Below are positions 17,533 to 26,171 of a stretch of DNA of 64,000 bases, in pieces. The DNA is taken from NCBI RefSeq assembly GCF_017312725.1, contig NZ_BOPO01000007.1, positions 45,599-109,598 of the forward strand, given 5' to 3'. Position numbers and translations under genes: made by a program. The notes below the pieces were generated by a model. It was not told where the DNA came from. It did not search any database and was given only the letters and a program-made list of their open reading frames with translations. Every line of letters starts with the position of its first letter. The stretch's first letter is position 1. Source of the DNA: Actinocatenispora comari (lineage in GTDB: Bacteria; Actinomycetota; Actinomycetes; Mycobacteriales; Micromonosporaceae).

Positions 17533-18450
17533 ATGGCGAAGGTGGAAACGCTCGGACTGGTGCTGCACCCCACCCGGGACGTGACGTCGGTGGTGTCGGC
17601 GGTCCTCGGCTGGTCGGCCGACCATGGCGTCGCGGTACGGGTCGGCGCCGCGGACGCCGACCGCGCCGCCGGTGCGCGGGCGGTACCGGAAGACGAACTC
17701 GCCGGCAGCGACGCGATCCTCAGCATCGGCGGCGACGGAACGATGCTCGGCGCGCTGCGGCTGGTGTCCGACGACCCCCGACCGGTACTCGGGGTCAACA
17801 TGGGCAAGCTCGGCTTCCTCGTCGAGATCGAACCGCCGGAGCTCGTCACCGCGCTGGACCGGCTCGCGGCCGGTGACGTGACCCTCGAACATCACAGCTG
17901 CCTGCGCGTCACCTCCGGGGACTCCTCCCGGATGGCGTTCAACGACCTGGCGCTGTCCCGCCGCCCCGGTGACGGCACGGTCAACGCGATCCTCACCATC
18001 GACGACCAGCAGTACGGGTACTTCCGGGCCGACGCGGTGATCATGGCCACGGCGACCGGCTCCACCGCGCACAGCTACTCGGCCGGCGGGCCGCTGCTGT
18101 CCCCGGTGACCGACGCGGTGGTGATCACCCCGGTCGCGCCGATGTCCGGGATCAGCCGTCCGCTGGTGCTCGGCGCCGGCGAGCGGGTCGAGTTCTCCCT
18201 GCTCTCCGACGTGGGGAGGCCGGTGATCGAGGCAGACGGCCAGGTGCTGGGCGAGCTGGAACCCGGCCGGACGGTACGGGCCGAGCTGCGCCGGGACGCC
18301 GGCCTGGTGGTGCGGCTGGACGTCCGCCGGCACCGGCAGCGCAGCCAGGCGAAGCTGAGCCTGCTCGACCTGCCGTTGCTGCCCGACCAGCTGCGCGAAC
18401 TGCTGCCCCCGCAGGTCCGGGACCAGCTGGCGCGCCGCGAGTCACCGTGA
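17533..18450 (+). CDS. nadK: NAD kinase
   Basis: Phosphorylates NAD+ to NADP+ in the cytoplasm. The 305-residue protein shows the GGDGT motif (ILSIGGDGTMLGALR), NMGKLGFLVEIEP, FNDLALSR in place of the usual NE/D motif, and the conserved ATATGSTAHSYSAGGPLLSP. A C-terminal tail (LPLLPDQLRELLPPQVRDQL) extends beyond the core. The start is ATG 17533, with no clear ribosome binding site. The 223-base upstream gap holds three GC-rich hairpins (CCTCCCGCTGCGGAGG at 17376-17391, a near copy at 17407-17422, and CTCCC...GGGAG at 17433-17448). Confidence 0.9.
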   Translation: MAKVETLGLVLHPTRDVTSVVSAVLGWSADHGVAVRVGAADADRAAGARAVPEDELAGSDAILSIGGDGTMLGALRLVSDDPRPVLGVNMGKLGFLVEIEPPELVTALDRLAAGDVTLEHHSCLRVTSGDSSRMAFNDLALSRRPGDGTVNAILTIDDQQYGYFRADAVIMATATGSTAHSYSAGGPLLSPVTDAVVITPVAPMSGISRPLVLGAGERVEFSLLSDVGRPVIEADGQVLGELEPGRTVRAELRRDAGLVVRLDVRRHRQRSQAKLSLLDLPLLPDQLRELLPPQVRDQLARRESP

Positions 18451-18548
18451 CCGTCGCCCCGCGTACCGCCCGTTCGGGCCGTCGTGACGGGCCGTGGGCG
18501 GGGGCGTGATCCGCGCCCCGGTGCAGCGGTGACCGGTGCGGCGACGCG

Positions 18549-18554
18549 TACCCT
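18549..18554 (+). promoter_or_regulatory. Leaderless-type -10 box of mqnC
   Basis: TACCCT lies seven bases before the GTG start, with no ribosome binding site between. This is the arrangement expected if transcription starts at the start codon, a common situation in actinobacteria. Confidence 0.4.
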
Positions 18555-18561
18555 CGGGGTC

Positions 18562-19749
18562 GTGACTGAGCACCGGGAGATCGACGAGATTCTGCAGCGT
18601 GCGGCGGACGGCGGGCGGATCACGCCCGAGGAGGCGCTGCTGCTCTACACCGACGCGCCGTTCCACGCGCTGGGCTCGGCGGCCGACACCGTGCGGCGCC
18701 GGCGCTACCCGGACGACATCGTCACGTACATCATCGAGCGCAACATCAACTACACGAACGTCTGCCTCACCGCGTGCAAGTTCTGCGCGTTCTACCGGGC
18801 GCCGAAGCACGCCGAGGGCTGGGTGCGCAGCCTCGACGACATCCTGGCCCGCTGCGCCGAGACCGTGGAGCTGGGCGGCACCCAGATCATGTTCCAGGGC
18901 GGCCACCACCCGGACTTCGGCGTGGAGTACTACGAGGAGCACTTCGCCGCGATCAAGAAGCACTACCCGCAGCTGGTGATCCACTCGCTCGGGGCCAGCG
19001 AGATCGTGCACATGGCGAAGATCTCCGGGGTGTCCACCGAGGAGGCGCTGCGCCGCATCCACGCCGCCGGGCTCGACTCGCTCGCCGGCGCCGGCGCGGA
19101 GATCCTTCCGGCCCGGCCGCGTACCGCGATCGCGCCGCTCAAGGAGTCCGGCGAGCGGTGGCTCGAGGTGATGGAGCAGGCGCACCGGCAGGGCATCGAG
19201 TCGACCGTGACCATGCTGATGGGTACCGGGGAGACGAACGCGGAGCGGATCGAGCACCTGCGGATGATCCGGGAGGTACAGGACCGGACCGGTGGTTTCC
19301 GGTCGTTCATCCCGTACACGTACCAGCCGGAGAACAACCACCTGAAGGGCCGCACCCAGGCGACCAACCTGGAATACCTGCGGCTGCTCGCGGTGGCCCG
19401 GCTGTTCCTGGACAACGTGCCGCACCTGCAGTCGTCCTGGCTGACCACCGGCAAGGACGTCGGCCAGCTGTCGCTGCACATGGGCGTCGACGACCTCGGC
19501 TCGATCATGCTGGAGGAGAACGTCATCTCCTCCGCCGGCGCCCGGCACCGCTCCAACCTGCTGCAACTGGTGTGGATGATCCGCGACGCGGACCGGATCC
19601 CGGCCCAGCGCGACACGCTGTACCGGCACCTGCGGGTGCACCGCACCCCGGCGGACGACCCGACCGACGAGCGGGTGCACTCGCACGTCTCGTCGATCGC
19701 GCTGGACCCGGGCGAGCGCACCAGCCTCGACCTCGCCGACGCCACCTGA
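18562..19749 (+). CDS. mqnC: Cyclic dehypoxanthinyl futalosine synthase
   Basis: Radical SAM enzyme of the futalosine menaquinone pathway, which cyclises dehypoxanthinyl futalosine. The 395 residues carry the radical SAM triad Cys68-x3-Cys72-x2-Cys75 (CLTACKFC) after the family's NINYTN; GGTQIMFQGGHHPDFG, EILPARPRTAIAPLK and PYTYQPENNHL are characteristic of MqnC rather than MqnE. The GTG 18562 start gives the normal family length. Other mqn genes are not in the window, but menG, menJ and a polyprenyl synthase lie within 27 kb, so the quinone is menaquinone made by the futalosine route. Confidence 0.93.
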   Translation: MTEHREIDEILQRAADGGRITPEEALLLYTDAPFHALGSAADTVRRRRYPDDIVTYIIERNINYTNVCLTACKFCAFYRAPKHAEGWVRSLDDILARCAETVELGGTQIMFQGGHHPDFGVEYYEEHFAAIKKHYPQLVIHSLGASEIVHMAKISGVSTEEALRRIHAAGLDSLAGAGAEILPARPRTAIAPLKESGERWLEVMEQAHRQGIESTVTMLMGTGETNAERIEHLRMIREVQDRTGGFRSFIPYTYQPENNHLKGRTQATNLEYLRLLAVARLFLDNVPHLQSSWLTTGKDVGQLSLHMGVDDLGSIMLEENVISSAGARHRSNLLQLVWMIRDADRIPAQRDTLYRHLRVHRTPADDPTDERVHSHVSSIALDPGERTSLDLADAT

Positions 19750-19753
19750 TCCA

Positions 19754-19787
19754 CCGTCCACAGGGTTGTCCACAGGCGTTGTCCACA
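19754..19787. other. Cluster of DnaA-box-like sequences
   Basis: Two perfect TTGTCCACA 9-mers (19766-19774 and 19779-19787) and a related CCGTCCACA (19754-19762) sit in direct orientation at 12-13 base intervals between mqnC and the GH15-like gene. TTGTCCACA is the preferred DnaA box of high-GC actinomycetes. No dnaA, dnaN or gyr gene is near, so this is not a standard oriC and may be a DnaA-binding or titration site, or a regulatory site for the gene downstream. Confidence 0.6.
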
Positions 19788-19871
19788 GGTTGGGCGGCGT
19801 CCTTCCCAGATCGCCGATCCGTCGCTAGGTTTCCTCCTGCCCGTGCTGTCCGTGCCCGGAAGGTGGAAACG

Positions 19872-21749
19872 ATGGCTGCTGGCTGGCGACGTCGTGAGGT
19901 CGTGTCCGGGCTTGCCGCGGCCCTGGTGACGGTGGGGTCCGGGGTCGTGGTGGGGTCCGGGGTGGCCCATGCCGCCGGCGGGCACGACCGGCAGCTCGCG
20001 TACGACGCGGCGCTCTACCTGATCGGCGCCCCCGACCACGCCGGCGCGCAGGAGTTCGACACCGACGCCGGCGAGCTGACCTCGGTCAGCGTGTTCCTGG
20101 TCAGCAACGCCTCGGTCGGCTCCGTCGACGTCTCGGTGCGCACCGCGGTGGACGATCCGGGCAGTGCCGTCGGCGCCGGCCACGTCGACCTCGCCGAGCT
20201 CGGCGGTTCCGGCATGGGCTGGGTGCGCGTGCCGGTGTCCGCCACCGTCGCCGCCGGGCAGACCTACTACCTGGTCGTTTCGGTGTCCGGTGCGGACGAC
20301 AAGGTCGTCTGGCAGGGCACCCGGTCCGCCGCCGGTGGCGCGCTGCCCAGCTGGAACTACGACGAGCCGTACTGGGGCGGCTGGCACCGGGAGACCGGCC
20401 GGCACCTGGCGTTCGGCGTGAACGACGCGGTCGACTGCGCCGCCGACAACACCTGCTACAAGCACTTGCCGGCGAGCGAGTTGTCGGTCACCACCGCCGG
20501 CCTGCTCGGCAACGCCGACCACGTGGTCGCGCTCAGCCCGCTGGAAGCGGCCGGCGCGTCGTACGTGCCGGGCAGCTCCGTGCTGCGGCTGCCGGACGGC
20601 CGGCTGCGCTACCTGCCGACCGGCGCCACCGCCCCGGCCACCGTGCCCGCGAACGATCCCGGTGCCGCGGCGGCGATCCGGGAGAGCCGGGCCTGGCTCG
20701 CCGCCGGTACGGTGCCGGGCCGCACCCCGCAGCAGCGCGAGATGTCCGCCCGCGCGCTGCTCGACATGCGGCTGCTGACCCAGCGCAACGGTGCCGTCGC
20801 CGCCGCGTGGTACGGCGCCTGGACCTACTCCTGGCCGCGCGACTCCAGCTTCGTCGCCGCCGCGCTGCTGCGCACCGGGCACCTCGCCGAGGCGTACCGG
20901 ATCCTGGCCTTCGACGCGGCCACCCAGCGGGCCGACGGCACCTGGGAGGCGCGTACCACGCTGGACGGCGCCGGCCCGCCGGACGGCCGGCAGTGGCAGC
21001 TGGACGCGAACGGCTGGGTGCCGTGGGCGGTCTGGCAGTGGCTGCGCGCCGGCGGCGACCCGCACCGCACGAAGGCGCTCTACCCGGCCGTGGGCAAGGC
21101 GGCCGATTACGCCGCGGCCAGCCTGGACGCGAACGGCCTGCCGCCGGCGAGCCCCGACTACTGGGAGATCGGTACCGACGCGCCCAACCTCGGCACCGCG
21201 GCGCCGCTGCTCGCCGGGCTGCGCGCGGCGACCGACCTGGCGCGCCGGTTCGGTCAGGCCGGCGACGCCCGGCGCTGGCAGCGCGCCGCCGACCGGCTGA
21301 CCGACGGCATCGCGGCCACCTTCGGCCGCAACGGCTACCAGCGCACGGTCACCGACGGCAGCGGCGCCGACTCGGCGATCGCGTTCCTCGCCCCGCCGTT
21401 CTCGATCGCCCCGGCCGGGCTGGGCCCGGCCCTGCAACACAGCTTCGACCTGCTGCGCCGGCCCAACGGCGGCGTCGTACCGGGCGAGTCGTGGACCGGT
21501 GCGACCACCTGGACGCCGGAGACGATGTTCTTCGCGCTGGCCTGGGCCAGCACCGGGGAGCGGGCCAGGGCCGCCGACCTGGTCGACTGGCTGGCCGACC
21601 ACCGCACCGGGCTCGGCGCGTTCCCGGAGCAGCTGACCGCCGCCGGCTACCCGGCCTCGGTCGCCCCGTTGGCCTGGACCGACTCGCTCGCCGTGCTCAC
21701 CCTGGCCCAGCTGGACGGCCACCGCATGCCGGTCCCGCCGCACCGCTGA
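19872..21749 (+). CDS. Secreted GH15-like (glucoamylase-type) hydrolase
   Basis: 625-residue exported protein. The N-terminus WRRREVVSGLAAALVTVGSG has a twin-arginine look, followed by a beta-rich region to about 190. The C-terminal half is an (alpha/alpha)6 barrel of the GH15 type: GAWTYSWPRDSSFVAAAL near 314-331, QLDANGWVPWAVWQWL, DYWEIGTDAPNLGTAAPLLAG with Glu432 as the likely general acid, and AFPEQL with Glu586 as the likely base. It probably hydrolyses alpha-linked glucans or a related polysaccharide outside the cell; exact linkage is unknown. ATG 19872 follows GGAAGGTGGAAAC. The final codons begin a tandem repeat that continues past the stop. Confidence 0.78.
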   Translation: MAAGWRRREVVSGLAAALVTVGSGVVVGSGVAHAAGGHDRQLAYDAALYLIGAPDHAGAQEFDTDAGELTSVSVFLVSNASVGSVDVSVRTAVDDPGSAVGAGHVDLAELGGSGMGWVRVPVSATVAAGQTYYLVVSVSGADDKVVWQGTRSAAGGALPSWNYDEPYWGGWHRETGRHLAFGVNDAVDCAADNTCYKHLPASELSVTTAGLLGNADHVVALSPLEAAGASYVPGSSVLRLPDGRLRYLPTGATAPATVPANDPGAAAAIRESRAWLAAGTVPGRTPQQREMSARALLDMRLLTQRNGAVAAAWYGAWTYSWPRDSSFVAAALLRTGHLAEAYRILAFDAATQRADGTWEARTTLDGAGPPDGRQWQLDANGWVPWAVWQWLRAGGDPHRTKALYPAVGKAADYAAASLDANGLPPASPDYWEIGTDAPNLGTAAPLLAGLRAATDLARRFGQAGDARRWQRAADRLTDGIAATFGRNGYQRTVTDGSGADSAIAFLAPPFSIAPAGLGPALQHSFDLLRRPNGGVVPGESWTGATTWTPETMFFALAWASTGERARAADLVDWLADHRTGLGAFPEQLTAAGYPASVAPLAWTDSLAVLTLAQLDGHRMPVPPHR

Positions 21750-21838
21750 CGCGCCACCCGGCCCCGCATGCCGGTCCCGCCACCGCGGACGCGCCATCGG
21801 GCCCCCACGCCAGTCCCGCCGCACCGCTGACGCGGCGG
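21726..21838 (+). repeat. About 42-bp tandem repeat starting inside the GH15 gene 3' end
   Basis: ATGCCGGTCCCGCCGCACCG occurs at 21726 inside the last codons, and related copies start at 21768 and 21807 (spacings 42 and 39). The repeat includes the GH15 stop codon region (21747-21749), so the gene's terminus has been copied downstream, as at the protease gene. Confidence 0.75.
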
Positions 21839-21892
21839 GCCGGACCGCTCGGCCGGGATGTGGGCGAGCACCGGTTGCCGCGGTCGGTGGGT

Positions 21893-22069
21893 TAGGTTGT
21901 GCCGATGACTACCGGGACGGCGTCACGCCACGCACGGATCGGTGACCCGGTGCCGTTCTGAGCGCCGGCCGGGCCGGCGCCGGCCCGCCGTTCGATCCGG
22001 GATCCCGCGCGGCCGCGCGGGCTCCGCCTCCGTCGTGTTGATCACGGGCTCACCATCAACCACGACAGG
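21893..22069 (+). promoter_or_regulatory. Structured leader before the dienelactone hydrolase gene
   Basis: A possible -10 TAGGTT (21893-21898) is followed six bases later by an ATG opening an 18-codon frame (21905-21961). Ten bases after its stop is the perfect palindrome GGGCCGGCGCCGGCCC (21971-21986), then CCGCGCGGCCGCGCGG (22005-22020), then a hairpin with arms GTCGTGTTGAT and ATCAACCACGAC (22032-22066) that ends at the AGGAG of the hydrolase gene. The layout recalls attenuation or a structured 5' UTR. I do not recognise a named riboswitch. Confidence 0.4.
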
Positions 22070-22076
22070 AGAATCC

Positions 22077-22811
22077 ATGCCCAGCACGATGTTGCAGATT
22101 CCCACCGAGGACGGCGTGGCCGACGCGTTCGCCGCCGTCCCCGACCACGGCGGGCCGCACCCGGGGGTGCTGATGTACCCGGACGGCTTCGGCATCCGGC
22201 CGGTGGTGCGCGAGCTGGCCGGCGAGCTGGCCGGTCACGGGTACCACGTGCTCGTGCCCCACTTCCTCTACCGGCACGGCCCGACCCCGGTGATCGACCT
22301 GCCCGAGCACATCGATGCGGATGCGCGGGCTCGGGTCATGGGGCAGCTGATGCCGTTGCTCGGTACGCACACCGCTGACCGCTCGCGCCGGGACGCCGCC
22401 GCCTACCTCGCGTTCCTCACCGCGCAGCCCGGGGTCGCCGCCGGCCCGGTCGCCGTCACGGGGTACTGCATCGGGGGACTGCTGGCGATGCGCACCGCGG
22501 CGGCGCACCCGGACCGGGTGGCGGCGGTGGCCGCGTTCCACGGCCCGGTGGGTGCCGACGGGCCCGACCTGTTCGCGCCGCTCACCGCCGAGGTGCTGCT
22601 CGGCCACGCCGAGAGCGACCTGACCCCGGACGCGCTGGACGAGCTCAACGGGGCGCTGGGCGCTGCGGGCGTCAGCTACGTCTCCGAGATCTACCCCGGT
22701 ACCGTCCACGGCTTCACGATGTCGGACACCGACGCCTTCAGCGCCAGCGGGCTGCGCCGCCACTGGGACCGCCTGATCCCGTTCCTGCACCGCACCGTCG
22801 GCACCGGCTGA
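22077..22811 (+). CDS. Dienelactone hydrolase family protein
   Basis: 244-residue alpha/beta hydrolase of the dienelactone hydrolase family. The nucleophile is Cys131 in VTGYCIGGLLAMR, the hallmark of the family; ESDLTPDALDEL and YPGTVHGFTMSD hold the expected Asp and His. Classical members open dienelactones in chloroaromatic breakdown, but most actinobacterial copies are uncharacterised. No other aromatic-catabolism gene is adjacent. ATG 22077 has AGGAG seven bases upstream and a run of hairpins before that. Confidence 0.85.
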   Translation: MPSTMLQIPTEDGVADAFAAVPDHGGPHPGVLMYPDGFGIRPVVRELAGELAGHGYHVLVPHFLYRHGPTPVIDLPEHIDADARARVMGQLMPLLGTHTADRSRRDAAAYLAFLTAQPGVAAGPVAVTGYCIGGLLAMRTAAAHPDRVAAVAAFHGPVGADGPDLFAPLTAEVLLGHAESDLTPDALDELNGALGAAGVSYVSEIYPGTVHGFTMSDTDAFSASGLRRHWDRLIPFLHRTVGTG

Positions 22812-22857
22812 CCCGGCCGGCGCGGCCCCCACCCGGCCGAGGACCGGCGCAGCCCGT

Positions 22858-23045
22858 GACGCCGGCGGCCGAAGCGGGCCACCATGCGGGCGGCCGAAGC
22901 GGGCCGCGGACGCCGGCGGTCGAAGCGGGCCACCATGCGGGCGGCCGAAGCGGGCCGCGGACGCCTACGGCCGAAGCGGGCCACCATGCCGGCGGTCGAT
23001 GCGGGCCGCGGACGCCGGCGGCCGATGCGGGCCGAGGACGCCGAG
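22858..23045. repeat. 51-bp tandem repeat, three copies plus a partial copy
   Basis: The unit begins GACGCCGGCGGCCGAAGCGG and recurs at 22858, 22909 and 22960, with a shortened fourth copy. Each unit is itself made of two related halves built on GGCGGCCGAAGCGGGCC. It fills most of the 348-base gap between the dienelactone hydrolase and the first SGNH hydrolase. Because 51 is a multiple of three, several frames stay open through it (for example 17-residue repeats of EAGHHAGGRSGPR), but there is no start or codon pattern to support a gene. Confidence 0.85.
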
Positions 23046-23159
23046 GGTCGCGGTCCCGGCACGCCGGTAGCTGGCCTCTCGATCTGGACATCGGACCGCC
23101 GGCAGGACAGTATCGGGCGGTGTCGGCGAAGTTCGCGTAGCGGGCGAAGGAGGACGGCC

Positions 23160-24482
23160 GTGGCTGGACGGTTCGCGTTACGGGCGGCGGCGGGCGCGGC
23201 GGTGCTCGCGGTGGCCGTCGTCGTCCCGGCGGTACCGGCGGCCGCGCAGGACGCCGCGGGTGCGCCGGGCGGCGCGGCGGGGCAGCGCGGCCCGGCGCGA
23301 CTCGCCGTGCAGGCCGGGCCGGGCGCCGTGACCAGGCACTGGGTGACCGGGTGGGCGGCGAGCTCGACCACGGCAGCGAAGGACGCCAGCGGCTGCCCGG
23401 CGTTCAGCGGGCTGCACGACCAGACCGTCCGTACCGTGACCACGGTCTCGGCCGGCGGCAACGAGGTGCGGATCGACGTGACGAACCGGTTCGGCACCGC
23501 GCCGTTGCACGTCGGCCGGGCCACCGTCGCGGTACGCGGCGCGACCGCCGACGCGGTGCCGGGCACGATGCGCCGGCTCACCTTCCACGGCCACGGTGCG
23601 GTGACCGTGCCGGCCGGCGCCAGCCTGCGCAGCGATCCGGTGCGCCTGGCGGTGCCGGCGCTGCAGCAGCTGGCGGTCAGCGTGTACCTGCCGGACGCGA
23701 CCGGGCCGGTCACGCAGCACCCGTGGGGTCGGCAGGGCGCGTACCTCGCCAGCGGTGATCGGGCCGGCGACCCGGCGGCCACCGGGTACCAGGTGCTGAG
23801 CTGCTCGATGTTCACCGACCGGGTCGAGGTGCGGGCGACCGGGCGGGTCACCGGCACCGTGGTGACGCTGGGCGACTCGATCACCGACGGCACCACCTCG
23901 GTGCGCGGCACCATCTTCAGCTGGCCGGACGAGCTGGCGCAGCGGCTGTCCGGCCGGGCCGGTCGGACGCTGTCCGTGGCCAACGCCGGGATCAGCGGCA
24001 ACGAGGTCCTCGTCGACCGGGTCCCGGTCCAGTACGGCGAGAGCGCGCTGCACCGGCTGGACCGGGACGTGTTCGGCGTGACCGGGGTGCGCACGATGAT
24101 CCTGCTGGAGGGGATCAACGACATCGGCGCGGACAGCGCGTCCGCGGCGGAGCTGATCGCCGCGGACCGGCGCATCATCGCGGCCGCGCACGCCCGCGGC
24201 ATCCGGGTCGTCGGCGCCACGCTGACCCCGTTCGTCGGCTCGAACGCGAAGTTCGGCGGCGACTACGGCACCGCGTACGGGGATGCGCAGCGGCGCGCGC
24301 TCAACGACTGGATCCGTACCGGCGGGGCGTTCGACGCGGTCGTCGACTTCGACCGGGTGGTCGCCGACCCGGCCGACCCGAGCCGGATGCTGCCGGCGTA
24401 CGACAGCGGCGACCACCTGCACCCGGGCGTCGCCGGCTACCAGGCGATGGGCGACGCCGTCGACCTCTCCCTGCTGACCTGA
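23160..24482 (+). CDS. Secreted SGNH/GDSL hydrolase, copy 1
   Basis: 440-residue exported esterase-type hydrolase. The signal peptide ends near residue 30 (VPAAAQ). After a beta-rich N-terminal domain come the SGNH blocks: block [12 protein letters not shown] (Ser nucleophile), block II ISGNE (Gly), block [12 protein letters not shown] (Asn) and block [10 protein letters not shown] (Asp and His). The substrate may be an acetylated polysaccharide or lipid. GTG 23160 is chosen because GAAGGAGG stands seven bases ahead. It is closely related to the next gene throughout, including [13 protein letters not shown] and [10 protein letters not shown], so the pair is a tandem duplication. Confidence 0.87.
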   Translation: MAGRFALRAAAGAAVLAVAVVVPAVPAAAQDAAGAPGGAAGQRGPARLAVQAGPGAVTRHWVTGWAASSTTAAKDASGCPAFSGLHDQTVRTVTTVSAGGNEVRIDVTNRFGTAPLHVGRATVAVRGATADAVPGTMRRLTFHGHGAVTVPAGASLRSDPVRLAVPALQQLAVSVYLPDATGPVTQHPWGRQGAYLASGDRAGDPAATGYQVLSCSMFTDRVEVRATGRVTGTVVTLGDSITDGTTSVRGTIFSWPDELAQRLSGRAGRTLSVANAGISGNEVLVDRVPVQYGESALHRLDRDVFGVTGVRTMILLEGINDIGADSASAAELIAADRRIIAAAHARGIRVVGATLTPFVGSNAKFGGDYGTAYGDAQRRALNDWIRTGGAFDAVVDFDRVVADPADPSRMLPAYDSGDHLHPGVAGYQAMGDAVDLSLLT

Positions 24483-24521
24483 CGGACGCTGGCGTCCGGT
24501 CGGCAGCGGGGCGCGCTCGCC

Positions 24522-24603
24522 GCGCGCCGTGCCGTCCGGGCGCTGCGCGCCGTGCCGTCCGGGCTCCGCGCGCCGTGCCGTCCGGGCGCCGCGCGCCGGG
24601 GCC
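24522..24603. repeat. 23-bp tandem repeat, three copies plus a partial copy
   Basis: GCGCGCCGTGCCGTCCGGGC with a variable three-base end starts at 24522, 24545 and 24568, with a shortened copy from 24591. It lies 40 bases after the stop of the first SGNH hydrolase and ends before the regulatory region of the second. Confidence 0.8.
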
Positions 24604-24675
24604 GCCGGGGGGCCGGTCGGTCCCGAATGCCGGCATGGATCTGGACAAGGCGTGTTCACAACGACATGATCCCTT

Positions 24676-24697
24676 GTTATCGATATCGGAAGATAAC
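24676..24697. promoter_or_regulatory. Inverted repeat GTTATC-N10-GATAAC before SGNH copy 2
   Basis: GTTATC (24676-24681) and GATAAC (24692-24697) face each other within an AT-rich patch that also contains the palindrome TATCGATA (24678-24685). It ends 14 bases before the GTG start. The patch stands out from its GC-rich surroundings and fits an operator overlapping the promoter or leader; copy 1 has no counterpart. Confidence 0.45.
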
Positions 24698-24711
24698 GAG
24701 AGGATCCCGTC

Positions 24712-25965
24712 GTGCTGCGAAGAACTGCGATCCGTACCCTGCTCGGAACCCTGGCCGTGGTCCCCGCCGTGCTGGCCCCGATCGCGGTGGCCGCGCCGGC
24801 GAACGCCGGGCCCCGACCGCACTGGGTGGCGGCCTGGGAGGCGAGTTCGACCCAGGCGTCGACCGACGCGGCCGACTGCCCCGCCCATACCGGGCTGACC
24901 GACCAGACCGTGCGCGACGTGCTGACCGCCGCCACCGGCGGCGACCGGGTCCGGATCCGGCTGACCAACGTGTTCGGCACGACGCCGTTGCACGTCGGGC
25001 GGGCCACCCTCGCGCTGCGCGGTGCCGGCGCCGACACCGTGCCCGGCACGACCCGGGGCGTCACCTTCCACGGGCGGCGCGCGGTGACGATCCCGGCCGG
25101 CGAGCGGATCGTCAGCGACCCGGTCCGGCTGTCCGTACCGGCGCTGCACCAGCTGGCGGTCAGCGTCTACCTGCCCGACGCTACCGGCCCGGCCACCCAG
25201 CACCCGCGCGGCCTGCAGGACAGCTACCTCGGCGCGGGCGACGCCACGTCGGCCGGTGCCGGCGGGTACGACACGACGATCGACTGTTCGCTGTTCCTCG
25301 ACGCGGTGGACGTGACCGCCGCGCACCGGGTCGCCGGTACCGTCGTCACGCTCGGCGACTCGATCACCGACGGCACCGCGTCCACCCGCAACACCGACAG
25401 TCGCTGGCCGAACGGCCTGGCCCGCCGGCTCGACGCCCGACCCGGCCGCACCCTGTCGGTGGCGAACGCCGGCATCAGCGGCAACGAGATCCTCCAGGAC
25501 CGGGTACCGGTGCGGTACGGGCCGAGCGCGCTGCACCGGCTGGACCGCGACGTGTTCGAGGTGGCCGGGGTGCGTGACGTGATCGTGCTGGAGGGCATCA
25601 ACGACATCGGTGCGGCGTCCGCCACCGCCGAGCAGCTGATCGCCGGGGACGAGCAGTTGATCGCCCGCGCGCACGCGCACGGGGTGCGGATCATCGGCGC
25701 CACGCTGACGCCGTTCGGCGGCTCGAACGGGCAGTACGGCGGCGACTACGGGACCGCGTTCGGCGAGCAGCAGCGGCAGGCGCTCAACCAGTGGATCCGG
25801 ACCAGCGGCGCGTTCGACGGGGTGATCGACTTCGACCGGGCCACCGCCGATCCGAGCGACCCGAGCCGGCTGCTGCCGGCGTACGACAGCGGTGACCACC
25901 TGCACCCGAGCGACGCCGGCTACCGGGCGATGGCGGACGCGATCGACCTGTCCCTGCTGCGCTGA
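24712..25965 (+). CDS. Secreted SGNH/GDSL hydrolase, copy 2
   Basis: 417-residue paralogue of the preceding gene. The signal peptide ends near residue 27 (PANAG). Catalytic blocks are [25 protein letters not shown] and YDSGDHLHP. It lacks about 25 residues of the low-complexity stretch that follows the signal peptide in copy 1. The beta-rich N-terminal domain ([20 protein letters not shown]) is retained. The GTG 24712 start has GAGAGG upstream. The separate promoter patch suggests the two copies are regulated differently. Confidence 0.87.
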   Translation: MLRRTAIRTLLGTLAVVPAVLAPIAVAAPANAGPRPHWVAAWEASSTQASTDAADCPAHTGLTDQTVRDVLTAATGGDRVRIRLTNVFGTTPLHVGRATLALRGAGADTVPGTTRGVTFHGRRAVTIPAGERIVSDPVRLSVPALHQLAVSVYLPDATGPATQHPRGLQDSYLGAGDATSAGAGGYDTTIDCSLFLDAVDVTAAHRVAGTVVTLGDSITDGTASTRNTDSRWPNGLARRLDARPGRTLSVANAGISGNEILQDRVPVRYGPSALHRLDRDVFEVAGVRDVIVLEGINDIGAASATAEQLIAGDEQLIARAHAHGVRIIGATLTPFGGSNGQYGGDYGTAFGEQQRQALNQWIRTSGAFDGVIDFDRATADPSDPSRLLPAYDSGDHLHPSDAGYRAMADAIDLSLLR

Positions 25966-26171
25966 GAGGCGGTCGGGGGGCCTTCGATCGGGCGAGCGGG
26001 TGGACGGGCCCGGCGCAGCCGATCGCGAGGTCCCCCGCAGCCCCTGCGGCCCGCCTGCCGGCGTCGACCGCGGGAGGGCACTCGGCACCGCCTTCGGTGA
26101 CCGACCGCTCCGGGTACTCGATGTTCGACCGTCCGGCGCGGGTGCCGGTGCGGTCTGCGAGAGTGGTCGAC

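Noticed and set aside
19754-19787. A chromosomal origin of replication
   Set aside because: Only three boxes, no dnaA/dnaN neighbours and no AT-rich unwinding region.
22856-23140. A 94-residue repeat protein gene
   Set aside because: The frame is open only because the 51-bp unit is a multiple of three. It has no ribosome binding site, and other frames over the same array are equally open.
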